64,000 bases of DNA from DASZBX01 sp035943635 (GCA_035943635.1 DASZBX010000071.1:129321-193320), one strand, 5' to 3'. Positions 33,690 through 42,372 are shown, numbered from the stretch's first letter. Notes: a model not told the origin generated them from the letters alone. Numbers and translations are program-made.

Positions 33690-34892
33690 ATGCCTTTCTA
33701 CCGCGCAGTCGGGGCGACCCCCCGCAAGCGGCACACGCAGTTCCGCCGACCCGACGGAGCGCTCTACGCCGAGGAGCTGATGGGCGCCGAGGGCTTCAGC
33801 GCCGAGTCGGCCCTGCTCTACCACGTGAATCCGCCCACGGCGATCCTCGACTCGGCCCTGTGGGAGCACCCGGGAGACGGCCCGACCACGGCGAACCGGC
33901 CGCTGCTGCCGCGGCACCTGGTCACCCACAAGCTCGACGCGGCGGCGGCCGACGCGGTCACCGGCCGGCAGCTGCTGCTGGCCAACGGCGACGTGCGGAT
34001 CAGCTACGTCGCGGCCACCGAGGCCTCCCCGCTCTACCGGGACGCGGTCGGCGACGAGTGCGTGTACGTCGAGTCCGGTTCCGGACGGTTCGAGTCGAGT
34101 TTCGGCGCGATCGAGGTGGGTGCCGGGGACTATGTGGTGATTCCCACATCGACGATCCACCGCTGGGTGCCGGCCGGCCCGGATCCGTTGCGGATGCTGG
34201 TGATCGAGGCCACCGGGCACATCACGCCGCCGCGCCGGTACCTGTCGGCCAAGGGCCAGTTCCTGGAGTCCTCGCCGTACTGCGAGCGGGACCTGCGCGG
34301 GCCGGTCGAGCCGCTGGTGGTCGCGTGGGAGGCCGGGGGCGCGGAGGCCGAGCAGCCGGTGGACGTGCTCGTGCGCCACCGCGCGGGCGGGTCGCGGATC
34401 ACCTGTGCCCGGCACCCGTTCGACGTCGTGGGCTGGGATGGGTGTCTGTACCCTTACGCGTTCGACATCGCCGACTTCGAGCCGATCACCGGCCGGCTGC
34501 ACCAGCCGCCGCCGGTGCACCAGACGTTCGAGGGGCCGAACTTCGTGATCTGCTCGTTCGTGCCGCGCAAGGTCGACTACCACCCGCTGTCGATCCCGGT
34601 GCCGTACAACCACCACAACGTGGACTCGGACGAGGTGCTGTTCTACACCGGCGGCAACTACGAGGCCCGGCGCGGGTCCGGGATCGCGCAGGGGTCGATC
34701 TCGCTGCACCCGTCCGGGTTGACCCACGGGCCGCAGCCGGGCGCCGTGGAGCGCTCGCTGGGCGCCGAGGCCTTCGACGAACTCGCTGTGATGGTCGACA
34801 CATTCCGCCCGCTGGAACTCGGACCGGCGGCGGTCGAGTGCGAGGACCCGGCGTATGCGTGGACGTGGGCGGGCGGGAAGCAGGCGGGCTGA
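33690..34892 (+). CDS. hmgA: Homogentisate 1,2-dioxygenase
   Basis: Opens the homogentisate ring in tyrosine catabolism, Fe(II)- and O2-dependent. The 400-aa cupin-type protein has GDECVYVESGSGRFES, HPFDVVGWDGCLYPYAF, FVPRKVDYHPLSIPVPY, YNHHNVDSDEVLFYTGG with iron-ligand residues, and HPSGLTHGPQPG. GGAGG stands about eight bases before the ATG. It pairs with fahA across a shared promoter; maleylacetoacetate isomerase and HPPD genes are not in the window. Confidence 0.94.
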   Translation: MPFYRAVGATPRKRHTQFRRPDGALYAEELMGAEGFSAESALLYHVNPPTAILDSALWEHPGDGPTTANRPLLPRHLVTHKLDAAAADAVTGRQLLLANGDVRISYVAATEASPLYRDAVGDECVYVESGSGRFESSFGAIEVGAGDYVVIPTSTIHRWVPAGPDPLRMLVIEATGHITPPRRYLSAKGQFLESSPYCERDLRGPVEPLVVAWEAGGAEAEQPVDVLVRHRAGGSRITCARHPFDVVGWDGCLYPYAFDIADFEPITGRLHQPPPVHQTFEGPNFVICSFVPRKVDYHPLSIPVPYNHHNVDSDEVLFYTGGNYEARRGSGIAQGSISLHPSGLTHGPQPGAVERSLGAEAFDELAVMVDTFRPLELGPAAVECEDPAYAWTWAGGKQAG

Positions 34893-35307
34893 GGCGCGGC
34901 GGGATTCGGGGCCGGGTCGACGGCGGCTCGGCAGCGGGTCGGCGCGGGGCCGGCAGCGTGGCCGGAACGACCCGGCGAAGGCCCGCGATTTCCGCGCTGA
35001 GCTGCACGTTTCGTTGTTTTGGCGGTGGCCCGGGTATTCTTGTGGACGTACTCATGTGATGCCCGCGCATATTCCCTGATGCCCGGTTCGCCACTGTTCG
35101 ACTGAACGCACGGTCGGCAGGTGGTCCGGGCGGCATAAAGCTTACGAGGGAACCTCTCGGTCGCCGTAACAGACGACCTGCTGAACACAGGCGCGGCATT
35201 GCCCCATTGTTGGGCCCGTACTTGTGATCGGCTCGGTGCGTGCGCGTTCGCGTGCTTTCTCCAGAGCCTCCTTGGCACGTGCCATCGACCAGGAGGTCTT
35301 ACCCAGC
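34893..35307. other. 415-bp gene-free leader of the DEAD-box helicase gene
   Basis: No credible gene is seen. The second half (35040-35300) is less G+C-rich than its surroundings and probably contains a promoter and a long 5' leader. GGCACGTGCC (35274-35283) is a perfect palindrome just before the ribosome-binding site. Long leaders are usual for cold-inducible RNA helicase genes in other bacteria; regulation here is inference. Confidence 0.4.
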
Positions 35308-37119
35308 ATGTCCGTCGACGTTATCGCGACCGAGTTCGCGCTCGACACCACCGACCCGGCCCAGGATGCGGCCGAGCAGATTCTCAGCACCGACACTGAC
35401 ACCGCCGTCGACGCCGTCGTCGAGGCCGCGCCGCAGGACGGGCCCGCGCAACCCACCTTCGCCTCCCTCGAACTGCCGGAACCGCTGGTCCGGACCCTGA
35501 CCGAGGCCGGCCTGACCACCCCGTTCCCGATCCAGGTGGCCACCATCCCGGACGCCCTGCACGGCCGGGACGTGCTGGGCCGGGGCCGTACCGGCTCCGG
35601 CAAGACGCTGGCCTTCGGCCTGCCGACCATCGCCCGGCTCGAGGGCCTGCGGGCCAAGCCGCGCAAGCCGCTGGCGCTGATCCTGGTGCCCACCCGCGAA
35701 CTGGCCATGCAGGTCGAGGAGTCGCTGCGCCCGTACACCAGGGCCCTGCGGCTGCGGATCCGGGCCGTGTTCGGCGGCGCGCCGATGCGCAAGCAGATCG
35801 ACGGGCTGCGCTACGGCGTGGAGATCCTGGTGGCCACCCCGGGCCGCCTGTCGGACCTGATCGAGCGCGGGGAGTGCGAGCTCGACGAGGTCGACATCGC
35901 GATCCTGGACGAGGCCGACCAGATGTGCGACATGGGCTTCCTGCCGCACGTGTGCGAACTGATGGAGCAGGTCACCCCGGGCGGGCAGCGGCTGCTGTTC
36001 TCCGCCACGCTGGACGGCGCGGTGGACGACATCGTCCGCAAGTTCATGTCCGACCCGGTCACCCACGAGGTCGACCCGCAGACCGGCGTGGTCTCGACCA
36101 TGACCCACCACATCCTGATGGTCACCCCGCAGCACAAGGCCAAGGTGGCCGCGCAGATCGCGGCGCGCCACTGCGGCGTGGACGGCGGCGCGGCGAAGAA
36201 CCCCGAGGCCCGGTCGATCTTCTTCGTCCGGACCCAGATGGCGGCGGACCGGGTGACCGAGCAGCTGCGCGAGCGCGGGCTGCCGGCCGCGGCCCTGCAC
36301 GGCGGGATGACCCAGGTCGCCCGGACCAAGACCCTGGAAGACTTCAAGGAGGGCCGCACCCCGGTCCTGATCGCCACGGACGTCGCCGCGCGCGGCATCC
36401 ACGTGGACGGCGTGGACCTGGTCGTGCACATCGACCCGCCACGCGACTCGAAGGACTACCTGCACCGGGCCGGGCGCACCGCGCGGGCCGGGCAGTCCGG
36501 GGTGGTGGCCTCGCTGGTGCTGCCCAAGCAGCGCAAGCAGGCGCAGCGGATGATGCACGACGCCGGGGTCACCGCCGAGGAGCTGGAGGCGGCGCCCGTG
36601 GGCACCCCGGGCAAGTTCGCCCAGGGCGCGGTGGCGCTGGCCGAGCTGACCGGGGCGCAGAGCGTGCCGGAGCCGGGCGAGGTGGCGGTGTTCACCCTGC
36701 CCAGCCGGGAGCGCGAGCGGCACGGCTACGGCGACCGCGGCGGCTACGGCGGCGGGCGCTCGTTCGAGCGGCGCAGCGGCGGCTACGGCGAGCGCGGCGG
36801 GCGGGACGAGCGGCGCGGCGGCTTCGGCGGCCGGGACGAGCGCAAGCCCGGCGGCTACCAGGGCCAGAACCGGTTCGAGCGCCCGGTGCGCTCGGACGCC
36901 GCGCCCCGGCGCGAGGGCGAGCGCAGCTTCGGCGAGCGCTCGTTCGGCGACCGTCCGGCGCGCACCTTCGAGCCGCGGGCGGACCGGCCGGCCCGCACGT
37001 ACGAGGGGCGTACCGAGCGTCCGGCGCGTACGTTCGAGCCGCGGGCCGACCGCCCGGCCCGGACCTTCGAGCCGCGCACGGACCGGAGCCGGTCCTCGTA
37101 CCGCGGTCAGGGCCACTGA
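35308..37119 (+). CDS. DEAD-box RNA helicase with RGG and 11-residue repeats
   Basis: The 603-aa ATP-dependent RNA helicase has a 45-residue acidic N-terminal tail, Q motif (TTPFPIQVATIP), Walker A GRTGSGKT, PTRELAMQV, DEAD in ILDEADQM, SAT, and motif VI HRAGRTARAGQ. The C-terminal third is disordered: Gly/Tyr/Arg-rich (GGYGERGGRDERRGG), then four tandem copies of an 11-residue RPARTFEPRAD-type unit. Such basic tails bind RNA and can drive condensate formation. It may act in ribosome assembly or cold adaptation like CsdA/RhlE. AGGAGG (35291-35296) precedes the ATG. The gene ends in a long T-tailed terminator. Confidence 0.95.
   Translation: MSVDVIATEFALDTTDPAQDAAEQILSTDTDTAVDAVVEAAPQDGPAQPTFASLELPEPLVRTLTEAGLTTPFPIQVATIPDALHGRDVLGRGRTGSGKTLAFGLPTIARLEGLRAKPRKPLALILVPTRELAMQVEESLRPYTRALRLRIRAVFGGAPMRKQIDGLRYGVEILVATPGRLSDLIERGECELDEVDIAILDEADQMCDMGFLPHVCELMEQVTPGGQRLLFSATLDGAVDDIVRKFMSDPVTHEVDPQTGVVSTMTHHILMVTPQHKAKVAAQIAARHCGVDGGAAKNPEARSIFFVRTQMAADRVTEQLRERGLPAAALHGGMTQVARTKTLEDFKEGRTPVLIATDVAARGIHVDGVDLVVHIDPPRDSKDYLHRAGRTARAGQSGVVASLVLPKQRKQAQRMMHDAGVTAEELEAAPVGTPGKFAQGAVALAELTGAQSVPEPGEVAVFTLPSRERERHGYGDRGGYGGGRSFERRSGGYGERGGRDERRGGFGGRDERKPGGYQGQNRFERPVRSDAAPRREGERSFGERSFGDRPARTFEPRADRPARTYEGRTERPARTFEPRADRPARTFEPRTDRSRSSYRGQGH
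36949..37086 (+). repeat. Four tandem 33-bp repeats coding an 11-residue unit
   Basis: The unit is DRPARTFEPRA; copy 2 is DRPARTYEGRT and copy 3 begins with E. The repeat lies at the 3' end of the helicase gene and is expected to vary in copy number among strains. Confidence 0.8.
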
Positions 37120-37184
37120 TGCTTCACGGACCCGGTCTCGCCGGGTTCTGACCGGTCGCCGGTCGCTCCACGGCCGGCGACGGC

Positions 37185-37257
37185 GCCGGGGCCGCGGACG
37201 TCTGCCGAGTGGGAGGAGACTCCCGGCTCGGCGGGCGTTCGCGGCCCCGGCTTTTTT
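37185..37257 (+). terminator. Long hairpin terminator of the helicase gene
   Basis: Bases 37185-37196 pair with 37240-37251 (12 bp). Inside are GCCGAG/CTCGGC and GGGAG/CTCCC stems, and six T's follow (37252-37257). It lies 65 bases after the helicase stop and directly before the end of the convergent thiD. Confidence 0.88.
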
Positions 37258-37262
37258 CGTGG

Positions 37263-38090
37263 TCAGACGGCGGTGGGCGCGGGCGTGGTCTGCCAGCCGT
37301 GCCAGACCGGGCCGATGCCGCGGCCGAGCGGGAAGCCCTGGCGGATCGCGCCGGTGACGTACGCCTTGGCCGCGGCCACTGCGTCGGGCAGGTCCAGGCC
37401 CTGGGCCAGTCCTGAGGCGATGGCGCTGGCCAGGGTGCAGCCGGTGCCGTGGGTGTGCCGGTTGTCGATCCGCGGTTCGGTGAACCAGTGCCGGGCGTCG
37501 CCGTCGGTGAGCAGGTCGGTGGCCGGGCCCTGGAGGTGGCCGCCCTTGATCAGGACCCAGCGCGGGCCGTAGGCGAGCAGGGCCTCGGCGGCGGCGGGCA
37601 GTTCCTCGGGGGTGGTCGCGGCGGTGCCGGTCAGTTGGCGGACCTCGTCGAGGTTCGGGGTGACCAGGGTGGCCAGGGGCAGCAGCTGTTCGCGCAGGGC
37701 GGCGAGGGCTTCGGCGCTCAGGAGGGTGTCGCCGTGTTTGGACACGGTGACCGGGTCGATCACCACGGGTGCGGTGATGTCGCGGAGCAGTTCGGCCACC
37801 GTGCGGGTGGTGGCCGCCGAGCCGAGCATGCCGGTTTTGACCGCCCGGATCTCGATGTCGCCGGTGAGGGCACGGAACTGGGCGCGGACGGCGTCGGCGG
37901 GCAGTTGCCACAGCTGCTGTACGCCGAGGGTGTTCTGCGCGGTGATCGCCGTGACCACGCTCATGCCGTGCACGCCGAGGGCGAGCATGGTCTTCAGGTC
38001 GGCCTGGATTCCCGCTCCCCCGCTGGAGTCGGAGCCGGCGATGCTCAGAACCGCGGGCGGGACGGGCCGGACTTCGGGGTCTGAGGTCAC
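37263..38090 (-). CDS. thiD: Hydroxymethylpyrimidine/phosphomethylpyrimidine kinase
   Basis: Phosphorylates HMP and HMP-P in thiamine synthesis. The 275-aa ribokinase-fold enzyme has AGSDSSGGAGIQADLK, a QNTLGVQ segment, KTGMLG, VVIDPVTVSKHG, TPNLDEVRQLTG, IKGGH and the anion-hole THGTGCTLASAIASG. The start is uncertain: a GTG at 38090 gives the normal N-terminus, while a GTG at 38165 would add 25 residues and run into the divergent deaminase promoter. No TPP riboswitch is apparent upstream, and no other thi gene is nearby. Confidence 0.92.
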   Translation of the reverse strand: MTSDPEVRPVPPAVLSIAGSDSSGGAGIQADLKTMLALGVHGMSVVTAITAQNTLGVQQLWQLPADAVRAQFRALTGDIEIRAVKTGMLGSAATTRTVAELLRDITAPVVIDPVTVSKHGDTLLSAEALAALREQLLPLATLVTPNLDEVRQLTGTAATTPEELPAAAEALLAYGPRWVLIKGGHLQGPATDLLTDGDARHWFTEPRIDNRHTHGTGCTLASAIASGLAQGLDLPDAVAAAKAYVTGAIRQGFPLGRGIGPVWHGWQTTPAPTAV

Positions 38091-38183
38091 GTCCGCGATT
38101 GTATGCCGGTGCGTCGCGCCGGGCGGGATGCGCAGAGCCGGGAAAGGGCGAACATTCCCGGCCACAACACTAAACTTTTCGCC

Positions 38184-39227
38184 ATGCCCACGACCTCGCC
38201 TTCATCTGTGACCTCTTCATCCTCTTCGGTTTCCGGTGCCGGGCCGATTCCCAAGGCCGAACTGCATCTGCACATCGAGGGGACCTTGGAGCCCGAACTG
38301 GCTTTCGCCCTGGCCGCGCGCAACGGGATCACGCTCCCGTTCGGCTCGGAGCAGGAGTTGCGCGAGGCCTATTCGTTTGATGACCTGCAGTCTTTCCTCG
38401 ATCTCTACTACCAGCTGATGTCGGTGCTGATCACGGCGCAGGACTTCACCGATCTGGCCGACGCCTACCTGGCCCGGGCGGCCCGGGACGGGGTCCGGCG
38501 GGCGGAGATCTTCTTCGATCCGCAGGCGCACACCGCGCGGGGGGTGGATTTGGGCGTGGTGATCGGGGGTCTGTCGCGGTCGCTGGCGGCGGCCGGGGAG
38601 CGGTACGGGATCAGTGCGGGTCTGATCCTGTGTTTCCTGCGCGACCAGTCGGCGCAGGATGCGTTGGACACGTTGCGTGCGGCCGAGCCGTATCGGGAGT
38701 CGCTGCTGGGGGTCGGGCTGGACTCGGCCGAGGTGGGGCATCCGCCGCGCAAGTTCGAGGAGGTCTTCGCGTTGGCCCGGCAGTGGGGGCTGCGGACTGT
38801 GGCGCATGCCGGGGAGGAGGGGCCGGCGGAGTATGTGCGCGAGGCCTTGGACGTGTTGGGCGCCGAGCGGATCGATCATGGGATCCGGTCGATGGAGGAC
38901 CCGGAGTTGGTCGAGCGGCTGGTGCGCGAGCAGGTGCCGTTGACTGTGTGTCCGTTCTCGAATGTGCGGCTGCGGTGTGTGGACACCCTGGCCGATCATC
39001 CGCTCGGCCGCATGGTGGAGGCCGGGTTGTTGGTCACGGTGAACTCTGATGATCCGGCGTATTTCGGCGGATACGTGGAGGAGAACCTCGCCGGGGTGCG
39101 GGCGGCGCTCGGGCTGTCGGACGAGCAGGTGCGGACGTTGGCGGGCAACTCGTTCAAGGCCGCCTTCCTCTCGCCGCAGGAGCGCGAGGAGTACCTCGGG
39201 CTGGTCTCCGGGTACGAATTCGACTGA
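38184..39227 (+). CDS. Adenine/adenosine deaminase family enzyme
   Basis: The 347-aa amidohydrolase has the zinc site KAELHLHIEG, AHAGEEG with the catalytic Glu, ERIDHGIRS and NSDDPAYFGG. The EIFFDPQAHT segment and HPPRKFEEVF are features I associate with the fungal Aah1/bacterial adenine-deaminase branch rather than true adenosine deaminase, so adenine may be the substrate. A Ser-rich N-terminal tail precedes the domain. TAAACT (38171-38176) ends seven bases before the ATG, predicting a leaderless message. It is divergent from thiD. Confidence 0.88.
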   Translation: MPTTSPSSVTSSSSSVSGAGPIPKAELHLHIEGTLEPELAFALAARNGITLPFGSEQELREAYSFDDLQSFLDLYYQLMSVLITAQDFTDLADAYLARAARDGVRRAEIFFDPQAHTARGVDLGVVIGGLSRSLAAAGERYGISAGLILCFLRDQSAQDALDTLRAAEPYRESLLGVGLDSAEVGHPPRKFEEVFALARQWGLRTVAHAGEEGPAEYVREALDVLGAERIDHGIRSMEDPELVERLVREQVPLTVCPFSNVRLRCVDTLADHPLGRMVEAGLLVTVNSDDPAYFGGYVEENLAGVRAALGLSDEQVRTLAGNSFKAAFLSPQEREEYLGLVSGYEFD

Positions 39228-39464
39228 TATGTCGGTCGTGGCGCCGGCGATGGCTTCGGCGCCGTCCGCAGGCGGTCGTTATGAGTGTATTGTCCCCTCG
39301 TCAGACCCCTTCGAAGGAGCCGTGTTCGAATAGTTCGCAGCTTCGCCAAGGTCACTGTTTTCCCAGACCAGGGCACGTTTTTCGCCTCGGAATTCGGTTT
39401 ATTCGAACGCAGTTTCGGGTACATCTTCGATAGGACGGAAAACAACGCTCGGGGAGGATGCCCA

Positions 39465-39938
39465 GTGTCTACGACGTCAGGGACCATCGCTGACAAAGAG
39501 GTCAAATCGACAGCCGGATGGGTGCGGGTACGGCTGGCCGCACCCGTCGACGCGCGCGGGCCGCGCGGGGTGTCGCTGACCGAAGGAGAACTCGTGCTGC
39601 GCGCGGACCGGGTCTCGGTGGACGAGGAGTCGCTCGTCTTCCTGTGCTCGGACGAGGTGGTGTTCCGGTTGGACCGCCGCTTCTTCCGGACATTGACCTG
39701 GTTCGTCGACCGGCCCACGTTCGGCGAGTGGCTCAAGGCGCGGCGCAAGCAGTACCCGAACTCGCACACCCGGTGGTCGGACGGGGAGCGCGAGCAACTG
39801 GCCGAGGAGGTGGGCACCGGGGTGGCCTGGCGCCGGATCTCCGATCTGCACGGGCGCACGGTGCACGCGGTCCAGCGCGAGGCGGTCCGCGAGGGCCTCG
39901 TGCTCGCCGAGGCCTTCCCCCGGCCCGGCACCGAGTGA
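39465..39938 (+). CDS. Hypothetical protein with C-terminal HTH-like region
   Basis: A 157-aa protein whose first two thirds look like a beta-rich domain (WVRVRLAAPVDARGPRG, ESLVFLCSDEVVFRLDRRF). The end, RWSDGEREQLAEEVGTGVAW then RRISDLHGRTVHAVQREA, resembles a SANT/HTH three-helix unit. I do not recognise the family; a DNA-binding role is inference from the tail alone. The GTG at 39465 has GGAGG eight bases upstream. The 237-base upstream gap repeats short TTCGAA-like strings, possibly part of its control. Confidence 0.65.
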   Translation: MSTTSGTIADKEVKSTAGWVRVRLAAPVDARGPRGVSLTEGELVLRADRVSVDEESLVFLCSDEVVFRLDRRFFRTLTWFVDRPTFGEWLKARRKQYPNSHTRWSDGEREQLAEEVGTGVAWRRISDLHGRTVHAVQREAVREGLVLAEAFPRPGTE

Positions 39939-40106
39939 GCGGTCAGCGGGGGGCGGGGAACGGGGACGGAGACAGCGGTTGGCCGGTCGAGTGAGCGGCC
40001 GGGCCGGCCGGCTCCACTGAGGACGTGGGCGGCCGGTCTCCGGGTCGGGAACGGCCGCCGATGGATGCCGGTGTACGACGAGGTGCACTGCCCAGGGACA
40101 GCGAGA

Positions 40107-40152
40107 AAGCGCCGGTCCGGTCGCCCTGTGCAGGGTGGCCGGACCGGCGCTT
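40107..40152. terminator. 14-bp perfect hairpin between convergent genes
   Basis: AAGCGCCGGTCCGG (40107-40120) pairs fully with 40139-40152, and CCCTG/CAGGG pair inside. It lies in the 311-base gap 39939-40249, which contains no gene, between the 39465 gene and the convergent DUF3151 gene, and can serve both. Confidence 0.8.
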
Positions 40153-40249
40153 CTGTGTTCGCGCGTGGTGTGCGGTGTCTAGCGATCGGCGGCTGGCGCC
40201 GGGATCTGGTGGCGTCGGGCGTGGGGCCGGTCGGCGGGGCGGGTCCGGG

Positions 40250-40660
40250 TCAGGACTCGGAGTCGGGGTCGTTGTCGGTGGAGGCGGCGTCGAGCAGGAA
40301 GGCGCCGCAGCGGTCGGCCTCGTCCTGTTCGCCGATCGCGGCGGCGGCCTGGCCGAGGGCGGCCAGGGCGCGCAGGAAGCCCTGGTTGGGGGTGTGCGCG
40401 GCCGGGATCGGGCCGTGGCCCTTCCAGCCGGAGCGGCGCAGCGCGTCCAGGCCGCGGTGGTAGCCGGTGCGGGCGTAGGCGTAGGCGGTCACCGGCTGGC
40501 CCGCGCCGAGCGCGAGTTCGGCCAGGTAGGCCCAGGCGAGCGAGGAGGCCGGGAAGGCGGCGGCGACCTCGGTGGGGTCCTGTCCGGCGGCCAGGGGTTC
40601 GGCCGCGTCGTCTTCCGGCAGCAGGGTCGGGGCCGGTCCCCCGAGCAGATTCTCGTGCAT
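40250..40660 (-). CDS. DUF3151 domain-containing protein
   Basis: A 136-aa protein opening HENLLGGPAPTLLPED and continuing with SLAWAYLAELALGAGQPVTAYAYARTGYHRGLDALR (recognised as SLAWAYLAE and ARTGYHRGLDALR), GWKGHGPIPAAHTPNQGFLRAL and an acidic tail. This is the pattern of DUF3151, an actinobacterial family of TPR-like appearance with unknown function. TAGGGT (40667-40672, minus strand) ends six bases before the ATG, predicting leaderless transcription. No partners are adjacent. Confidence 0.9.
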   Translation of the reverse strand: MHENLLGGPAPTLLPEDDAAEPLAAGQDPTEVAAAFPASSLAWAYLAELALGAGQPVTAYAYARTGYHRGLDALRRSGWKGHGPIPAAHTPNQGFLRALAALGQAAAAIGEQDEADRCGAFLLDAASTDNDPDSES

Positions 40661-40812
40661 AGCAGCACCCTAGTGCCCCCGGGGCCGGCCGCCCGGCCCG
40701 GTAAACCGATATCCCGCTGTCGGTACTCCCTTGTAGGCTCCACAAGCGGCTTGCAGCTGTTACATGGATCTTGTCGGGGCTTTTCGGAGCTCGAACACGA
40801 GGAGTGGTGCGG

Positions 40813-41103
40813 GTGACCGCCTCGGGACGGACCGCGAGATCGACGTTCGGCGGGCTGCCGTCGGCTTTCTGGTGGGTGTGGCTGGGCACGCTGGTCGGCT
40901 GGAGTGGCGCGTCGGTGCTCGGGCCGCTGGTCGGCGGGACGTTGTTCACCGGGTTCGGCGGGACCCCGGTGTGGATCGGGTGCCTGGCGCTGGCCGGGGC
41001 CGCGGGATTCGCGCAGGTGCGGATCGGCGGCCGGATCGAGCGCAGCATCGCGGCGGCGGCGCTGGTCGAGCGGCAGCGGGAGGCGGCCCTGGTCGCGGCG
41101 TGA
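40813..41103 (+). pseudogene. Collapsed MFS transporter remnant (ends fused in frame)
   Basis: The 96-aa frame begins like the first helix of a major facilitator transporter (LPSAFWWVWLGTLVG) and passes within a few residues to what looks like the final helix (VLGPLVGGTLFTGFGGTPVW, then IGCLALAGAAG) and a charged C-terminus. A full MFS protein has about 400 residues, so roughly ten helices are missing. The frame and the ribosome-binding site (GGAG nine bases before the GTG) are intact. It is read as a gene collapsed by an internal in-frame deletion; a genuine two-helix small protein derived from it is possible. Confidence 0.6.
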
Positions 41104-41159
41104 CGCGCGGGGGCGGGCCGGATCGGGCCCTGCGGCGAGCTGCGGCAGGGGTCGGCCGG

Positions 41160-41726
41160 TCAGCTCGGGCCGTTCCAGTCCAGGGTGGGGGCCAGGACGC
41201 CTTCGAGGGTCAGCAGCCAGCGTTTGACCTCCATGCCCTCGGCGCCGCCGCCGTAGCCGCCGAGGCCGTCCGCGGCGACCACCCGGTGGCAGGGGACGAA
41301 GAGGAACAGCGGGTTGGAACCCATCACGGTGCCGACCCCGCGGGCGGCGTGGAAGCGCTCCTCGCGGCTGTCGTACGGGTAGGCCTCGCTGCGGGCGGCC
41401 AGGTTGCCGTAGGTGACGGTCTCGCCGTAGCCGACCGAGCGTTGCAGGGCCTGGAGCACGGTGCGCTGCGGGCCGGCGGTCAGATGCCAGTCGAGCGGCA
41501 GGTCGAAGGACTTGCGGCGGCCTTCGAAGTACTCGGTCAGGCGCGCGGTCACGGTCGCGGTCTTCGCCGCGTCGGCCCTCGGCCCGCGGCTGGGCACGCC
41601 CAGGGCGCCTTCGACCGGGTGATCGGCGAAGGTCGCGGCGGCCACGCCCTCGGCGGTGACCGCGACGTGCACCGGGCCGCTCGGCAGCGGGGTCGGGACG
41701 GTGACCCAGGTGATCAGGTCAGCCAT
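41160..41726 (-). CDS. ogt: Methylated-DNA-protein-cysteine methyltransferase
   Basis: Suicide repair of O6-alkylguanine. The 188-aa protein has an N-terminal beta domain and the C-terminal ATase domain with VLQALQRSVGYGETVTYGNL, the helix-turn-helix, RGVGTVMGSNPLFLFVPCHRV with acceptor Cys, and GGYGGGAEGMEVKRWLL. Its ATG lies within the end of the upstream PPOX gene (8-base overlap), so the two are translationally coupled. This links a flavoprotein to an alkylation-repair gene, a pairing worth noting but not explained. Confidence 0.92.
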   Translation of the reverse strand: MADLITWVTVPTPLPSGPVHVAVTAEGVAAATFADHPVEGALGVPSRGPRADAAKTATVTARLTEYFEGRRKSFDLPLDWHLTAGPQRTVLQALQRSVGYGETVTYGNLAARSEAYPYDSREERFHAARGVGTVMGSNPLFLFVPCHRVVAADGLGGYGGGAEGMEVKRWLLTLEGVLAPTLDWNGPS

Positions 41727-42372
41727 AGAGTTTCTTCTGGTAGTCGGGCCCGTAGTAGGCCTGGAGTTCGGCGAGGGTCTCCGGGGTGTCCTGCACGGCC
41801 TTGACGATGTGGGCGTGCGAGGGCAGCGCCTCGGGATGCCAGGTCTCCTGGTCCCACAGGTCGGAGCGCAGGAACGACTTGGCGCAGTGGAAGAAGATCG
41901 TGTCGATGTCGACGATGCAGGCCAGGATCGGCCGGTGGCCCTTGACCGTCATCCGGTCGAAGAACGGCGCGTCGCGCACCAGCCGGGCCCGGCCGTTGAT
42001 CCGGAGCGTCTCGCTCCGGCCGGGGACCACGGACAGCAGGCCGACGTGCGGGTTCGTCAGGATGTTGTGGTAGCCGTCGCCGCGCTTGTTGCCGGGGCGC
42101 TCGGGGATCGCCAGGGTGCGGTCGTCGATCACGTGCACGAAGCCGGGCGGGTCGCCCTTGGGTGAGATGTCGCAGTTGCCCTGCGCGTCGGCGGTGGCGA
42201 TCAGGCAGAACGGGGAGACCGACAGCCAGATCCGGTCGATCTCGACCAGCCGGGTGCGTTCCTTGTCCCGGGCCCGGTCGCCCGGGAACCCGCCGAGCGC
42301 CTCGCGCAGCTCGTCCGCCGTGCTGATCCCGACCAGGTCGGTGGGAGAAGCAGTATCCGCCAGCTCTGTCAT
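41719..42372 (-). CDS. PPOX-type FMN-binding flavoprotein (MSMEG_1061-like)
   Basis: A 217-aa split-barrel protein of the pyridoxamine-phosphate-oxidase family: FCLIATADAQGNCDISPKGDPPG, TLAIPERPGNKRGDGYHNIL, GLLSVVPGRSETLRINGRARL and a C-terminal helix. The family binds FMN and some members F420; the substrate is unknown. The ATG at 42372 gives a normal N-terminus; two ATGs further upstream (42414 and 42426) are in frame. It overlaps the ogt start by 8 bases and is probably co-transcribed with it. Confidence 0.85.
   Translation of the reverse strand: MTELADTASPTDLVGISTADELREALGGFPGDRARDKERTRLVEIDRIWLSVSPFCLIATADAQGNCDISPKGDPPGFVHVIDDRTLAIPERPGNKRGDGYHNILTNPHVGLLSVVPGRSETLRINGRARLVRDAPFFDRMTVKGHRPILACIVDIDTIFFHCAKSFLRSDLWDQETWHPEALPSHAHIVKAVQDTPETLAELQAYYGPDYQKKLYG

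Noticed and set aside
35299..37911. 870-codon open frame antisense to the RNA helicase
   Set aside because: High G+C leaves long antisense frames; composition is Arg/Gly/His-rich with no motif, and the sense gene is certain.
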